In this document: one piece after another, positions 37,587 through 48,434 of the stretch
Layout: each line of letters starts with the position of its first letter
Position numbering within the stretch: position 1 is the stretch's first letter
Origin: Paraglaciecola sp. T6c
GTDB lineage: Bacteria; Pseudomonadota; Gammaproteobacteria; Enterobacterales; Alteromonadaceae
Direction: 5' to 3'
NCBI RefSeq assembly: GCF_000014225.1
Contig: NC_008228.1
Coordinates: 4,650,001-4,714,000, forward strand
Length of the DNA: 64,000 nucleotides
Made by a program: the position numbers and the translations under genes
The notes under the pieces: generated by a model
Told to the model about the DNA's origin: nothing
Databases searched by the model: none
Seen by the model: the letters and a program-made list of their open reading frames with translations, nothing else

Positions 37587-37611
37587 GTTTTTTCTATAAT
37601 GAATAAAAAAC
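37587..37611. promoter_or_regulatory. LysR-type operator candidate between ligK and its regulator
   Basis: GTTTTTT (37587-37593) and AAAAAAC (37605-37611) form a perfect inverted repeat around 11 bases, which fits the T-N11-A pattern of LysR proteins. It sits 18 bases before the LysR start and 87 before ligK, where a shared operator would lie. Confidence 0.55.
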
Positions 37612-37628
37612 AAGCTAGTTAAATAGAT

Positions 37629-38831
37629 ATGAAATTTAATCTTAGGCATTTGCTTTGCGCGTTAGAAATACAGAACTCAGGCACCATTAGTGCAGCAGCA
37701 AAACAGATTCATTTAACCCAATCTGCGCTGACTCAGGGTATTAATAAACTTGAAGCAACTCTTGGACTAACACTTTTCAGTCGTACTAACTCAGGTATGT
37801 ATTGTACCGAAAACGGTGCTCGCTTCTTAAACCGAGCAGATCGCGCTTTCAAGCATTTACAGTATGCAGGAGCTATGTTGTTTAACGCTGATAAGCCGAA
37901 AATGCACTCCTTTGTGCGCTCAGTCAGTAGCCGGCAGCTAAAAGCCCTCATTACCATCACTGAATTACAAAGCTATACTGCTGCGGCTATACAGATGGGA
38001 TTAACTCAGCCGACCCTGCACCGCTCTATTAAAGATTTAGAAACCCTATGTGAGCAGTGCTTATTCCAGCGCTCTCCCACCGGAGTAGAGCCCACATGGC
38101 GAGCTCGTCAGCTAACACGTTATGCGAGCTTATTTTTCGCTGAACTATCTCAAGGTCTTGAAGAAATTGGCGAGGTTAACGGTCGCATGAATGGTTCAAT
38201 TCGCATTGGCAGCCTCCCTTTGGCCCGCACTGAAATTGTGCCTCGTTGCGTTCTGCAATTGCTAGATGAATTTCCGCTAGCGCAGGTCAGTATCATTGAT
38301 GGGCCTTATGAAGAACAAGTCAATTACCTATTGCATGGCCAGTTACACGTGATCGTCGGTGCGTTACGATATCCCCTCCCCCATAATGATATAAAGCAAC
38401 ACAAACTATTTGATGATCCCTTGAGTATGGTGGTTAAAGCGGGCCACAAATTTGCAAAGCGTGCGACCTTGTCAAACACAGAATTGCAAAGCCTGAAATG
38501 GGTGGTACCAGGAAAAGGTGTACCCGCTCGCCTAGTATTTGATGAATTGTTTAACAGCCGAGGCTTAGTGCCGCCCGAGCAAGTAATAGAGTGTAGCGCC
38601 ATGGTCGCTATACGTGGATTACTGCTCAACAGTGAAAGAGCCGCCTTATTGCCAGCAAGACAAGTCGACGTCGAAGTTAAAAATGGTTTATTGGCGGTAT
38701 GCCCTATGCCATTGGCAGACACAAACCGCGAAATAGGCTTGAGTATGCGGAAAAATTGGCAAGCGACTCATATTCAACGTCGGTTCTTAGAAATCATTGA
38801 ATCTCACTATGAGCAAACCGCTACGGTTTGA
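37629..38831 (+). CDS. LysR-type regulator with two winged-helix domains (lig operon)
   Basis: This is 400 residues, about 100 longer than a normal LysR protein. The first HTH is at about 3-62 ('GTISAAAKQIHLTQSALTQGINKLE') and a second complete LysR HTH at about 101-160 ('QSYTAAAIQMGLTQPTLHRSIKDLE'), each with its wing. The effector domain starts near 188 ('NGSIRIGSLPLARTEIVP') and continues to 395. It is divergent from the lig operon, so it likely activates it in response to a pathway acid. The tandem HTH arrangement is rare, and a paralogue with the same layout is at 44882. Confidence 0.9.
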   Translation: MKFNLRHLLCALEIQNSGTISAAAKQIHLTQSALTQGINKLEATLGLTLFSRTNSGMYCTENGARFLNRADRAFKHLQYAGAMLFNADKPKMHSFVRSVSSRQLKALITITELQSYTAAAIQMGLTQPTLHRSIKDLETLCEQCLFQRSPTGVEPTWRARQLTRYASLFFAELSQGLEEIGEVNGRMNGSIRIGSLPLARTEIVPRCVLQLLDEFPLAQVSIIDGPYEEQVNYLLHGQLHVIVGALRYPLPHNDIKQHKLFDDPLSMVVKAGHKFAKRATLSNTELQSLKWVVPGKGVPARLVFDELFNSRGLVPPEQVIECSAMVAIRGLLLNSERAALLPARQVDVEVKNGLLAVCPMPLADTNREIGLSMRKNWQATHIQRRFLEIIESHYEQTATV

Positions 38832-38844
38832 TGAGATAAGCCAT

Positions 38845-39726
38845 CTATGAGATCACACTGGTTTTACGGTACATTCCAGCACTCATACCCACACCTAATT
38901 TAAAAAATCGACTGAAATAGCCAGGCTCTTTGTAACCCAAAGTATATGCTATTTCCTCGACACTCTGACGCGTATATATCAGCCGTCGTTTCGCTTCGCT
39001 AATTAACCTTTGATGAATAATTGATTTAGGTGATTCATTTAGTTGCCCTTGACATAATCGATTAAGGGTCGACACAGAGACATGCAGTTGTTTGGCGTAA
39101 TCTTGTACTGATAGATGCTTTGTATAGTTTTGTTCGATTAAGTGCCGAAACGCGAGCAAAACCTTTGACTCCCGTCCGCTTGAGCCTGCACTCACCGCTT
39201 GCAAATGTTGTTGTCGTTTAACGGTGAGTAATATCATTTGTACCAGTCGATTAATTGCTAATCCCTGCTCAGCTTCTGCGCTAACCAGTTCATCTTTGAG
39301 CAATTTAATATAAGTCATGAAGCGCTCAATTTGCTGCCTGTCACGAAACTCAATCACCGAAGGCACCCACAAAAGTTCTGGTAACGTCGATTGAGGGTCG
39401 GCATCGCAAGTCCCCTCTAGAACATCCTGGTTTAGCGATACGACATAGCCCTGAATATTCGGTTCAAATACGAAGCCATGCACCACACCAGCGGGGATTA
39501 AAACTAACCAGTTTCCGCTTAGCTCATATCGTTTATCATCAAGTTGGACAACCCATGAGTCATCAAAAGTACAAATTATTTGGGTGAGCTTGTCATGTCT
39601 GTGAGGCTCAATTTCCCATCCTAACCCTCGGCTTCGAAAAGCAATGTCCTCTACATGAGCCAAACCAACATCTTTGCGAATAAAGGATTCACCATATAAA
39701 TCGTAAAAAGGAATACTTGCCGACAT
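38845..39726 (-). CDS. AraC-family regulator, likely of pobA
   Basis: This is a 293-residue protein with an N-terminal cupin sensor ('EIEPHRHDKLTQIICTFDDSW' in outline, 'LIPAGVVHGFVF') and C-terminal AraC DNA-binding domain with both HTH units ('LSVQDYAKQLHVSVSTLNRL' and 'VEEIAYTLGYKEPGYFSRFFK'). It is divergent to pobA across 140 bases, the same arrangement as AraC-type PobR or PobC in pseudomonads and other bacteria, which activate pobA with 4-hydroxybenzoate. ATGAC direct repeats at 39753 and 39769 in the gap could be half-sites. Confidence 0.87.
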   Translation of the reverse strand: MSASIPFYDLYGESFIRKDVGLAHVEDIAFRSRGLGWEIEPHRHDKLTQIICTFDDSWVVQLDDKRYELSGNWLVLIPAGVVHGFVFEPNIQGYVVSLNQDVLEGTCDADPQSTLPELLWVPSVIEFRDRQQIERFMTYIKLLKDELVSAEAEQGLAINRLVQMILLTVKRQQHLQAVSAGSSGRESKVLLAFRHLIEQNYTKHLSVQDYAKQLHVSVSTLNRLCQGQLNESPKSIIHQRLISEAKRRLIYTRQSVEEIAYTLGYKEPGYFSRFFKLGVGMSAGMYRKTSVIS

Positions 39727-39845
39727 ATCTATTAATCATAATTTAACGTGTAATGACATTAAATTAACATGACGCAAAAGTACAATAATATGCAACAGAG
39801 TTGAATTATAAAATTTGTTTAACTATTCGATGATTAAGTCACTGA

Positions 39846-41081
<1,236 letters not shown>

Positions 41082-41104
41082 AGCCGGTTTTCAATAATTA
41101 CCCT

Positions 41105-41142
41105 ACTAGCCTGTTAATGCTAAAACCGACAGGCTAGTTTTT
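41105..41142 (+). terminator. pobA terminator
   Basis: A perfect 10-bp stem ACTAGCCTGT (41105-41114) with ACAGGCTAGT (41129-41138), 14-base loop, then TTTT. Confidence 0.9.
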
Positions 41143-41715
41143 AAACGAAGTAAATAACGCTCGTTTGACACCGCGCCCATCACCGCTCAAAGCCACATCA
41201 AATTGCACGTGTGCATTACTCTTTATCTCAGCCCTCTTGGTCAGCCAAAAGACCACTTTTCGTATCAATATTTATCTTCTGTTAAAATATAATATTTGCA
41301 TACTAGGGTCCCTTAGAAAAACCATGTTCAACAGGGACTGTTCAAAAATAGTATCGCTTGTAGGGCGCGTTATTCTATAACCCGGCGGAAAAACACCACT
41401 CAGAATGTTAAGTAGTAGTGCCAATGCACTGGTTACACTCCACCCATTCCAGTTAATAATTGCGCTCTTATAATTCATCCAGCGGATGGTGAACAAGGCG
41501 TGGATGCACAAGAATGATGGTTCCCTTTCATATACCGAGGACGTAGCATAAAAACCGCTAGGGGTTTCCTTCGGGCGAATTTAAAGGGCTTACTCGGTGT
41601 TGCTCGAACCTGAAAGTGCCCAGGTTGTTTCTTCATAAAAGGCTATCATTCAAGCGCCTTGATTAAGCCCTTTTGAATTTTCGCGAAGTGGTTAAATATT
41701 CACTGGAGTCGGTAC

Positions 41716-41743
41716 AAATAAGAAATAAGAAATAAGAAATAAG
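41716..41743 (+). repeat. four perfect copies of the heptamer AAATAAG
   Basis: The units are 41716-41722, 41723-41729, 41730-41736 and 41737-41743. They lie downstream of both flanking genes, so a phase-variation role is unlikely. Confidence 0.85.
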
Positions 41744-41874
41744 GCGTTTGTAAGGATTCTTCGCGAATTTCAGTGCAATTGAAGGGATATTTGCAGAGGT
41801 TTAAAAGTGATAAATAGCAGAACTCGGTGCCGAACAAGCTTGGTAGCACCGAATTCAATCTAAATTGAAATTGG

Positions 41875-42963
41875 TTAATTTCGTTTTACGGGCCAAAGCT
41901 CAAATGCACCGGCAATGATATTGATAACAGGAAAAGTCACGCCCAGAGTGGCGGTGCCTATCCAAGCTTCGCGAGCGTAGCCCATTTCTGGACCAGGGAC
42001 GAGATCCGTTCCCGCAAAAAAAGGCAACGCATAGGAATAAAGGTGATACATAACGAAGGCGCCAATTAAGCATAATACAACTTTTAACAGCCCTTTAAGC
42101 GGTTGCACGCATTGACTAAAAAGCTGGAACTGCATCATATTTTCCACCAAGAAAGTACCGAAAATAATACAGACGGGGCCTTTAACCATAAAGTCCATTG
42201 GTTCCATTTTCAGTAAACCAACAAAAATGTAATACACAACCCCGGATACACATACTATCAACCCTGTACTTAATAACCCCATCAATGGTTGGTTAATGTC
42301 TTTACCCATTTTCGTTATTGGCCATAACTCAAACATGGTCGCTACCATCACCATTGCCACAACGGTCACCGCAAATGACAGCGCACTAATACCATTGAAC
42401 ATCCCTCCAGGCTCGAGTTCAGGGGAGTAAAAAGGTAAACCAGAGAAAAAGCTGTAGTCGTAGAATAGTTTAAAAAGTACGTAGTTCAGCAGATAGCAAT
42501 AAATCAGTATTGCAATGCCTTGCCATAACGGGTTATCAGTTAATTTGTTAATTGGCCAACCACCAAATATCAATATGACTAATAAACTGACACCCACTGA
42601 TTGAATAGCAAAGTGTATTAAAATTGGGCTCATCACGCCTTGCCCAACGGTAAAATATAATATCGGAGTGATAATGCTTCCAGCGAGTAATACCATCGAA
42701 GTCAGTATTACACCTTTAAGAGGTTGAGACATTTCGGCTATCTTACTCGGCACTCTGTGATGCCAAACAACGGCCATCATGACTTGAAATGGGGTGGCAC
42801 AAAGCAAAAATGTTCCGACCCACTCCAAAAAGAACGGCAAGCCAAAAACCTGAGTGAATCCAGCAATGATAAGTGCAGAAATCGCTAGCACTAACAATGT
42901 GGCGCAAACACCAATCAGTATTGGGCTCGATTGTTTTTCTTGTATTGACTGAGCTTCTATCAC
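41875..42963 (-). CDS. ten-helix membrane protein built from two-helix repeats
   Basis: This is 362 residues with about ten membrane helices and no family I can name. A degenerate unit of two helices recurs about every 65-80 residues. Each unit begins with a Trp-Pro (or Trp/Leu) boundary followed by 'QPLxG': VW at 67 then QPLKG at 80; GWPINK at 135 then NPLWQG at 144; ELWPITK at 212 then QPLMG at 225; QLF at 280 then QPLKG at 287; and a final ELWPVKRN at 355-362. It lies 36 bases downstream of the aromatic aldehyde dehydrogenase, so it is probably an inner-membrane carrier or sensor for the aromatic substrate. The island has no recognised transporter for 4-hydroxybenzoate, which makes this the best candidate. 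Function is inference. Confidence 0.75.
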   Translation of the reverse strand: MIEAQSIQEKQSSPILIGVCATLLVLAISALIIAGFTQVFGLPFFLEWVGTFLLCATPFQVMMAVVWHHRVPSKIAEMSQPLKGVILTSMVLLAGSIITPILYFTVGQGVMSPILIHFAIQSVGVSLLVILIFGGWPINKLTDNPLWQGIAILIYCYLLNYVLFKLFYDYSFFSGLPFYSPELEPGGMFNGISALSFAVTVVAMVMVATMFELWPITKMGKDINQPLMGLLSTGLIVCVSGVVYYIFVGLLKMEPMDFMVKGPVCIIFGTFLVENMMQFQLFSQCVQPLKGLLKVVLCLIGAFVMYHLYSYALPFFAGTDLVPGPEMGYAREAWIGTATLGVTFPVINIIAGAFELWPVKRN

Positions 42964-42999
42964 GAGACTCTCCGATATTATGACTAGGTTAAAACGACC

Positions 43000-44442
43000 T
43001 TAAAAAGGGAATTTCTGCTGACCCATTTGCACGGTGATCCACTTTAATTCTGTGAATTCGTCCATGGCGAAAGTGCCGCCTTCTCGTCCCATTCCACTGT
43101 TTTTAACACCGCCAAAAGGGACGACGGCTTCATCGCGGATACTCGGCCCATTAATATGAACCATGCCGCTCTCAAGATTCTCGGAGAAGAAAATACTCAT
43201 TTGCAGATCGTTGGTAATAACAGCGCTAGTTAGGCCGTATTCACTGTCGTTTGCTAGAGCCAAGGCATGTAAATAATCAGACGCTTTAATAACACTTGCC
43301 ACGGGTCCAAAACATTCAGTATGGAAAATGGACATATCCGATGTCACATCGCTAATAACCGTAGGCTGAAATACGTTACCCTCGTAATGGCCACCGACGT
43401 TAATCTTCGCGCCTTGCTCGACAGCTTTTTCCACCTGTTTCTTAATAAACTCTGTCTGTGTTGGGCGAATTAACGGCCCAACGATAACGCCCGGATCACG
43501 CGGATTGCCATACCCTAATGCGCTGACTTTGGCGGTGAATTTTCTAACAAACTCGTCATATACCGCATCCTCAACAATGACTCTTGAGCCTGTCATACAC
43601 ACTTGACCTTGATGCATAAAGTTGCTGAATGTCGCCGCATCTACGGCGTAATCCACATCTGCATCAGCTAATACAATAAACGGGTTTTTTCCGCCCATTT
43701 CTAACGTAATCGGCTTATGGTACTTAGCACAAGCCAGCGCGATAGACTTACCTACGCGGGTTGAACCTGTAAACGTTACCTTGCGTACTCGTTCATCAGC
43801 AATCAACACATCACCTAACTCTGCACCATTAGCAGGGATGACATTCAAAACCCCTTTGGGCAGGCCCCCTTCAGTCATAACTTCCGCTAGCTTTAGGGCA
43901 ATAACGGGAGTCACTTCAGAAGGCTTAAGTACAACTGTATTTCCGGCAGCTAACGCCCAACCAATTTTTCGGATCGCCAACAGTAATGGGAAATTAAAGG
44001 GTGCAATGGAAAGCACAACACCTAGCGGACGCCGAATAGAATACGACTTCAGTCCAGGATAATCAGATTGATATGTCTCACCTTTTACGCGGCGACATTC
44101 ACCCGCCATTCCACGCAGGAAGCTGGGGGCGTGATGTGTTTCATAGCCGGCTTTAAGCATGCTTGAGCCAGCTTCATCAATGAGCAAATCCTTAAACTCA
44201 TCCGCCCGGCGCTCAAAAGCGTCAGCAATGTCTAGTAGAATTTTTTCTCGAACAGAAGGAAGCACATCTTTCCAAGTCTGAAATGCTTGATGCGCAGAAG
44301 CTATGGCGTCAGTAGCATCTTGTACACTTGCCAATTGCACTACAGCATACGGCTCACTCGTCGCTGGGTTATAACTGGTATCTTCTTTACCTGACGTTGC
44401 TTGTTGGTATTCACCGTCAATAAATAGTGGATATGACTGCAT
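43000..44442 (-). CDS. aromatic aldehyde dehydrogenase (vanillin / 4-hydroxybenzaldehyde type)
   Basis: This is 480 residues of the ALDH superfamily. The NAD site 'FTGSTRVGKSIALACAKY' (about 224-241), general base Glu in 'TLEMGGKNP' (about 250) and catalytic Cys in 'FMHQGQVCMTGSRV' (about 283) are intact. 'LGVVLSIAPFNFPLLLAIRKIGWAL' in outline resembles benzaldehyde and vanillin dehydrogenases (LigV/Vdh group). Within this island it would oxidise 4-hydroxybenzaldehyde to 4-hydroxybenzoate, linking the alcohol dehydrogenase at 48619 to pobA. No vanillate demethylase is present in the window, so vanillin as the main substrate is less likely here. Confidence 0.85.
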   Translation of the reverse strand: MQSYPLFIDGEYQQATSGKEDTSYNPATSEPYAVVQLASVQDATDAIASAHQAFQTWKDVLPSVREKILLDIADAFERRADEFKDLLIDEAGSSMLKAGYETHHAPSFLRGMAGECRRVKGETYQSDYPGLKSYSIRRPLGVVLSIAPFNFPLLLAIRKIGWALAAGNTVVLKPSEVTPVIALKLAEVMTEGGLPKGVLNVIPANGAELGDVLIADERVRKVTFTGSTRVGKSIALACAKYHKPITLEMGGKNPFIVLADADVDYAVDAATFSNFMHQGQVCMTGSRVIVEDAVYDEFVRKFTAKVSALGYGNPRDPGVIVGPLIRPTQTEFIKKQVEKAVEQGAKINVGGHYEGNVFQPTVISDVTSDMSIFHTECFGPVASVIKASDYLHALALANDSEYGLTSAVITNDLQMSIFFSENLESGMVHINGPSIRDEAVVPFGGVKNSGMGREGGTFAMDEFTELKWITVQMGQQKFPF

Positions 44443-44881
44443 GTAGTTAAACTCCTATGAGTGGCTTTAAGCAGGTAGCGTAATTGACGTTTTAAAACTT
44501 AAAGCGCTTTTATCAGTTAAGCAAAGTGTATTGGGCCCCCCCATCGACAACCAATGTGAATTGGTTGATAACGCATGTGAAAAAATTGAATCTTATTTGT
44601 TAAGAGACAGAGTGAGGCTTCTGGTGAGTATTTTGTGTTCGTTGAAATGGAAAGAAATAAAGCGGACGCTATCTAACGAAGTCGTTAACAATCCGCATAT
44701 CGCCGCCACGCCTGCTGATGTTAAGCCGAAAAGTAACAATTCGTTTCACTTAACGATAAAAGCATTTGATAAGTGAAACAAAAAAGTTATTTATACTATG
44801 TGCAATTATCAATCTAAGATTGCCGTTGTGTTTACAAGGACAATTAAATATGTTGTTAAAAATTTTGAAGTGAAAGCCTAA
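44443..44881. other. divergent control region of the aldehyde dehydrogenase and LysR genes
   Basis: This is 439 bases without a convincing gene. An open frame at 44531-44776 has no good ribosome site. An inverted repeat at 44743-44779 is listed separately, and a TTGTTAAC word (minus strand, 44684-44691) resembles repeats near the sigma-54 regulator. Confidence 0.45.
44743..44779. promoter_or_regulatory. 10-bp inverted repeat, possible operator
   Basis: GTTTCACTTA (44743-44752) and TAAGTGAAAC (44770-44779) are perfect inverse copies with a 17-base gap. It is 103 bases before the LysR gene start and about 300 before the aldehyde dehydrogenase. Confidence 0.45.
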
Positions 44882-46126
44882 ATGATAAACCTTGATCCCA
44901 ATGGCATACCAGAGCTCAGCTTGCGTCAGCTGCGTTTCTTTATGAGTGTGTATAAATTAAAAAGTGTGACAAAAGCAGCAAATGAACTGAATCGTTCTCA
45001 AACCGCTATCACCAAATCGATTACCGATTTGGAGAAGTCATTGAATGTCAGCTTATTCGACCGCGTGGCTACCGGTATGATTGCTAACGCCTACGGAGAA
45101 GCATTTGCAACGCGCACGCAACGTGCCATAGATGAATTCCAGAAAGCAAGTCAGAGCTTTGCAAGCTACTCCAAATTGCACATGAACTCTGAGAACAACC
45201 CCATATTTTCCATGGATGTAAGTTATAAACGCTTGGCCGCATTCATTTCTTTATATCACTGTAAAAACGTTCACAGTGCCGCTGACCAGTTGAACGTCAC
45301 TAAAGCGGCAATATACAGCTCTGTAAGGCAGCTTGAAGTGTGGCTGGGTATCTTCTTATTCGAAAGTGAACCTCAAGGTGTCGTTCCCACACCGTATTGC
45401 AACGTGTTAGCGCAGCACCTAAAACTCGCATTTTCCGAGATACGTTATGCATTGGAAGATTTGGCTAATTTAGATGGCGTTACCAGTGGCTCAGTTAAAA
45501 TAGGTACTTTGCCCTACACCCGCACATATCTCACTCCTCAGGCAATTAATTTATTATTAGATGAGCATCATAACTTGGACGTTTCCACTCGCGAAGGTCC
45601 ATATAATTTACTGGAAGTTTCCTTACGAAATGGGGACATCGACTTCATCATTGGGGCAATTCGTCCATCCGAAAAAGACAGCGACTTGAACACCGAAATT
45701 CTGCTCGAAGATAAATTGTCAGTTATTGCTCGCTCAAATCATCCATTGATGGGTCGCGAAAATTTGTCTTTAGGGGATTTGTCTGATTATGGCTGGGTAT
45801 TGCCCGAATTACACACACCTTCAGGTAGGCTTTTTCTTGAATTAATGAAAGCGCACGGGCTCCCTATTCCTACTCATTCAATCCATACAAGCTCGTTATC
45901 CATGGTTAGGGGCTTGTTAATGGGCAGTGACCGCGTGACCCTGCTGTCGAAACATCAAATTTACTATGATAGAAATCATGAATTACTTGACGTGCTACCA
46001 GTGGATATTGGGGAAACTTATCGTCCAATAGGGATCACTATGCGCAGACGAACAGAGCCCTCGCCTGCAGCGCAGCTATTCCTCGACAAGCTCAGGCAAG
46101 TGGCGGACTCGGTCAACGAACATTGA
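44882..46126 (+). CDS. LysR-type regulator with two winged-helix domains (aldehyde gene)
   Basis: This is 414 residues. Two LysR HTH units are present: about 12-72 ('KSVTKAANELNRSQTAITKS') and about 114-170 ('KNVHSAADQLNVTKAAIYSS'). The effector domain begins near 201 ('SGSVKIGTLPYTRTYLTP'). It shares layout and many positions with the regulator at 37629, so they are paralogues specialised for neighbouring operons. Divergent to the aldehyde dehydrogenase and its membrane protein, which it most likely controls. Confidence 0.9.
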   Translation: MINLDPNGIPELSLRQLRFFMSVYKLKSVTKAANELNRSQTAITKSITDLEKSLNVSLFDRVATGMIANAYGEAFATRTQRAIDEFQKASQSFASYSKLHMNSENNPIFSMDVSYKRLAAFISLYHCKNVHSAADQLNVTKAAIYSSVRQLEVWLGIFLFESEPQGVVPTPYCNVLAQHLKLAFSEIRYALEDLANLDGVTSGSVKIGTLPYTRTYLTPQAINLLLDEHHNLDVSTREGPYNLLEVSLRNGDIDFIIGAIRPSEKDSDLNTEILLEDKLSVIARSNHPLMGRENLSLGDLSDYGWVLPELHTPSGRLFLELMKAHGLPIPTHSIHTSSLSMVRGLLMGSDRVTLLSKHQIYYDRNHELLDVLPVDIGETYRPIGITMRRRTEPSPAAQLFLDKLRQVADSVNEH

Positions 46127-46337
46127 GTTTCAATAGTACGAATAATATCCTTCACAACTGCAAAGACGGGCTACCGGAATTTTACAGAGGTTAATCAGCA
46201 CATAACAGATTATATTGTTGACTATTACAGCCAGATTAGGCCATATCACTATAAGGGGGATTCAAACCCAAACGAGACACATAGTGAAACCAGTAAAGAG
46301 TGTTTGCAGAGTTAGGGGAAGATCATGGTGAGCATAA

Positions 46338-48110
46338 CTACAATTTTAGTTTGCTGTATTTATATTCAATTTGGCGCCTAGTCATCCCTAATTTTCTTGC
46401 TGCTTCAGCGAGATTACCTTCGGCTTGCTCTACTGCCATCAAAACAATAGCTGATTCTACTTCAGACATAGTTTTTCCTTGCGACAAAACAGATTCATAA
46501 AGCTGTTCAATTTGGCCATCATTTTGTTCTTCTAACTTTGACGCCCGCAAGTGTCCGTGTTTGGTCATGCTTAAAGGTAAGGATATGTTTGAACGTTTCT
46601 CTGCAGTGAATAGCATTGGGATATCGAGTGCGGAATCATTTTCAGCCAAAATAATTGCGCGCTCAACCATGTTCTCTAACTCCCGAATATTGCCTGGGTA
46701 TTGGTAATAGATTAATGCATCAAGTGCGCGCTCCGTATAACCTTTGACCGAGCGCTCATGCAACGTATTGAAGGTGTTTAAGAAGTATTCTAAAAGCAAA
46801 GGAACATCTTCCCTTCGGTCTCTAAGAGGAGGGATTTCAATCGGAAATACATTTAAGCGGTACCAAAGGTCGTCTCGAAAACGACCTTCACTAACATCTA
46901 TTTTCAAGTCTGCATTAGTTGCCGCAATCACGCGGATATCGACCTTTCTCACATGCTCGTCACCGACTCGTTCAAACTCACGCTCCTGAAGCACTCTGAG
47001 TAATTTGGCTTGAGAAGCGAGATCCAGTGTCCCTACTTCGTCGAGAAAAATGGTCCCACCGTCCGCTCGCTCGAAACGTCCTAACCTAGAATTTGTTGCA
47101 CCACTAAAAGCGCCCTTCACAACACCAAATAACTCAGCCTCAATGAGTTCCACCGGTATAGCAGCGCAATTGACCGCAATGAACGGGCCGTCTGCTCGCT
47201 TACTGGTCGCGTGCAATGCGCGAGCAAAGCGCTCCTTGCCAACACCGGTTTCTCCTAGAAACAATACGGTAGCGTTTGTTTTTGTAACGCGCTTTAACAG
47301 ATTCAGCGTATTAATAAATGCGGGAGAAGCCCCAATTAGCCCAGCATACGATGTTACGTTATCTGCTTTAGGAGTATCAGCGAGCGGAATATGATGCGTG
47401 GGTCGAAGATCGACAGTACTTTTTAGGTCCTCTGGATACATATAATAAATATCGGGAGTAGGCACATCCCACTTTTCAACTGGGCGGCCAATAATTTTAC
47501 ACTTACTATCTCCCATGCCGCTGCACATAACTTCTTTGTAAAGAATCCGCTTACCCATAAAACGGCTAGCATATCCTGAGGCATAACCAATTTGCATCCA
47601 ACATACGGGATCTAAACTTATATCATTATTTTTAAGGTGCAGCGCGACCTCAGCAGAGCCTTTCCACATGAATTCTGCATAGTAGTGCCCATTTGCTACA
47701 TCTATTTCTAATTCTATTGGCTCGACTAACGCCCACCCCATGAGAGCATGCAAGGTGGGGCCAGCGGTCAAAACTTCGTAGGCATTTCCTTGAGAGCGAA
47801 AGTGAGTCGCGACTTCTTCAGCGTCTTGATAACCTGCTGAGTAACCCATTCTCGTCAAAATTCCTCGTGATTTTTCAACACCAAAACTATTCAGGTGCTC
47901 TTGACGCATGACTGAGAAAAAAGCCAAATTGGCGATTAACAAGCGATTATCGCCCAACACCACTCGGCCTTCCTCGGGAATAAAACGCAGCCTGTCACTT
48001 AAATCCTGAAACTCAGGAAGTACTTTATCCTTTTCATTTATAAGATTGAACGGCTGCAAAATAGCTTCATCTTCACTATTGCCTAGGGCACTTTTATCTG
48101 TTGTGTCCAC
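46338..48110 (-). CDS. sigma-54-dependent aromatic-responsive activator (XylR/DmpR type)
   Basis: This is 590 residues. The N-terminal sensor (about 30-230) has the XylR_N block and a V4R part ('[23 protein letters not shown]' in outline, with Cys-containing '[13 protein letters not shown]'), as in DmpR and XylR, which bind phenols or benzyl alcohols directly. The AAA+ core has Walker A '[14 protein letters not shown]', the sigma-54 contact loop 'GAFSGA', and Walker B '[10 protein letters not shown]'. The C-terminal Fis-type HTH is '[20 protein letters not shown]'. Divergent to the aryl-alcohol dehydrogenase, whose expression it likely drives when aromatic alcohols are present. Confidence 0.93.
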   Translation of the reverse strand: MDTTDKSALGNSEDEAILQPFNLINEKDKVLPEFQDLSDRLRFIPEEGRVVLGDNRLLIANLAFFSVMRQEHLNSFGVEKSRGILTRMGYSAGYQDAEEVATHFRSQGNAYEVLTAGPTLHALMGWALVEPIELEIDVANGHYYAEFMWKGSAEVALHLKNNDISLDPVCWMQIGYASGYASRFMGKRILYKEVMCSGMGDSKCKIIGRPVEKWDVPTPDIYYMYPEDLKSTVDLRPTHHIPLADTPKADNVTSYAGLIGASPAFINTLNLLKRVTKTNATVLFLGETGVGKERFARALHATSKRADGPFIAVNCAAIPVELIEAELFGVVKGAFSGATNSRLGRFERADGGTIFLDEVGTLDLASQAKLLRVLQEREFERVGDEHVRKVDIRVIAATNADLKIDVSEGRFRDDLWYRLNVFPIEIPPLRDRREDVPLLLEYFLNTFNTLHERSVKGYTERALDALIYYQYPGNIRELENMVERAIILAENDSALDIPMLFTAEKRSNISLPLSMTKHGHLRASKLEEQNDGQIEQLYESVLSQGKTMSEVESAIVLMAVEQAEGNLAEAARKLGMTRRQIEYKYSKLKL

Positions 48111-48130
48111 ACTAAAATCCTCAAATCGAC

Positions 48131-48195
48131 AAATTTGTTAACCAAAAACCTGCAATGGAATATTTTATCGAGATTATCATTACAAATTTGTTAAC
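48131..48195 (+). repeat. AAATTTGTTAAC direct repeats
   Basis: The 12-base word occurs at 48131-48142 and 48184-48195, 53 bases apart, close to five helical turns. They lie just upstream of the activator gene. Possible binding sites for the sigma-54 activator or a co-regulator. Confidence 0.55.
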
Positions 48196-48311
48196 AGCAT
48201 ACTAATGCTGATTTCTCGGAGTTTATAGCTGAAAACAAAACACTTAATATAACTCTTTATAATCAGACACTTAAATTAAGAAACAAGAGTAACCTCGCCA
48301 TAATTTAAACT

Positions 48312-48327
48312 TGGCATAGGCGCTGCT
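48312..48327 (+). promoter_or_regulatory. sigma-54 promoter candidate toward the alcohol dehydrogenase
   Basis: TGGCATAGGCGCTGCT has the invariant GG and GC ten bases apart and matches TGGCA and TGCW of the -24/-12 consensus. It would give a leader of about 280 bases before the dehydrogenase. Confidence 0.45.
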
Positions 48328-48407
48328 AAGTACTGAGTAAAGCAACGATACGACTACAGACGATTATTCACTCTTTATGAAATGGGTGAATATGCGCTAT
48401 CCACTCT

Positions 48408-48434
48408 CTTTTGTTAACTAATGGTCAACAAAAG
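48408..48434. promoter_or_regulatory. 27-base palindrome (CTTTTGTTAAC and inverse)
   Basis: CTTTTGTTAAC (48408-48418) is inverted as GTCAACAAAAG (48424-48434), one mismatch, five-base centre. Its arms contain TTTGTTAAC as in the nearby direct repeats. Likely a dimer binding site. Confidence 0.5.

Larger units (their letters stand above)
41082..41874. other. 793-base noncoding region downstream of pobA
   Basis: It contains the pobA terminator, then no convincing coding sequence, then a heptamer repeat (41716-41743). The pobA side and the minus-strand membrane protein converge here. I could not recognise a decayed mobile element. Confidence 0.45.

Noticed and set aside
41716-41743. AAATAAG heptamer repeat as a phase-variation switch
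   Set aside because: It lies downstream of both flanking genes and in no promoter or reading frame, so length changes would not switch a gene.
44531-44776. 81-codon open frame before the second LysR gene
   Set aside because: No plausible ribosome site, runs into the inverted repeat, and does not look like a known protein.
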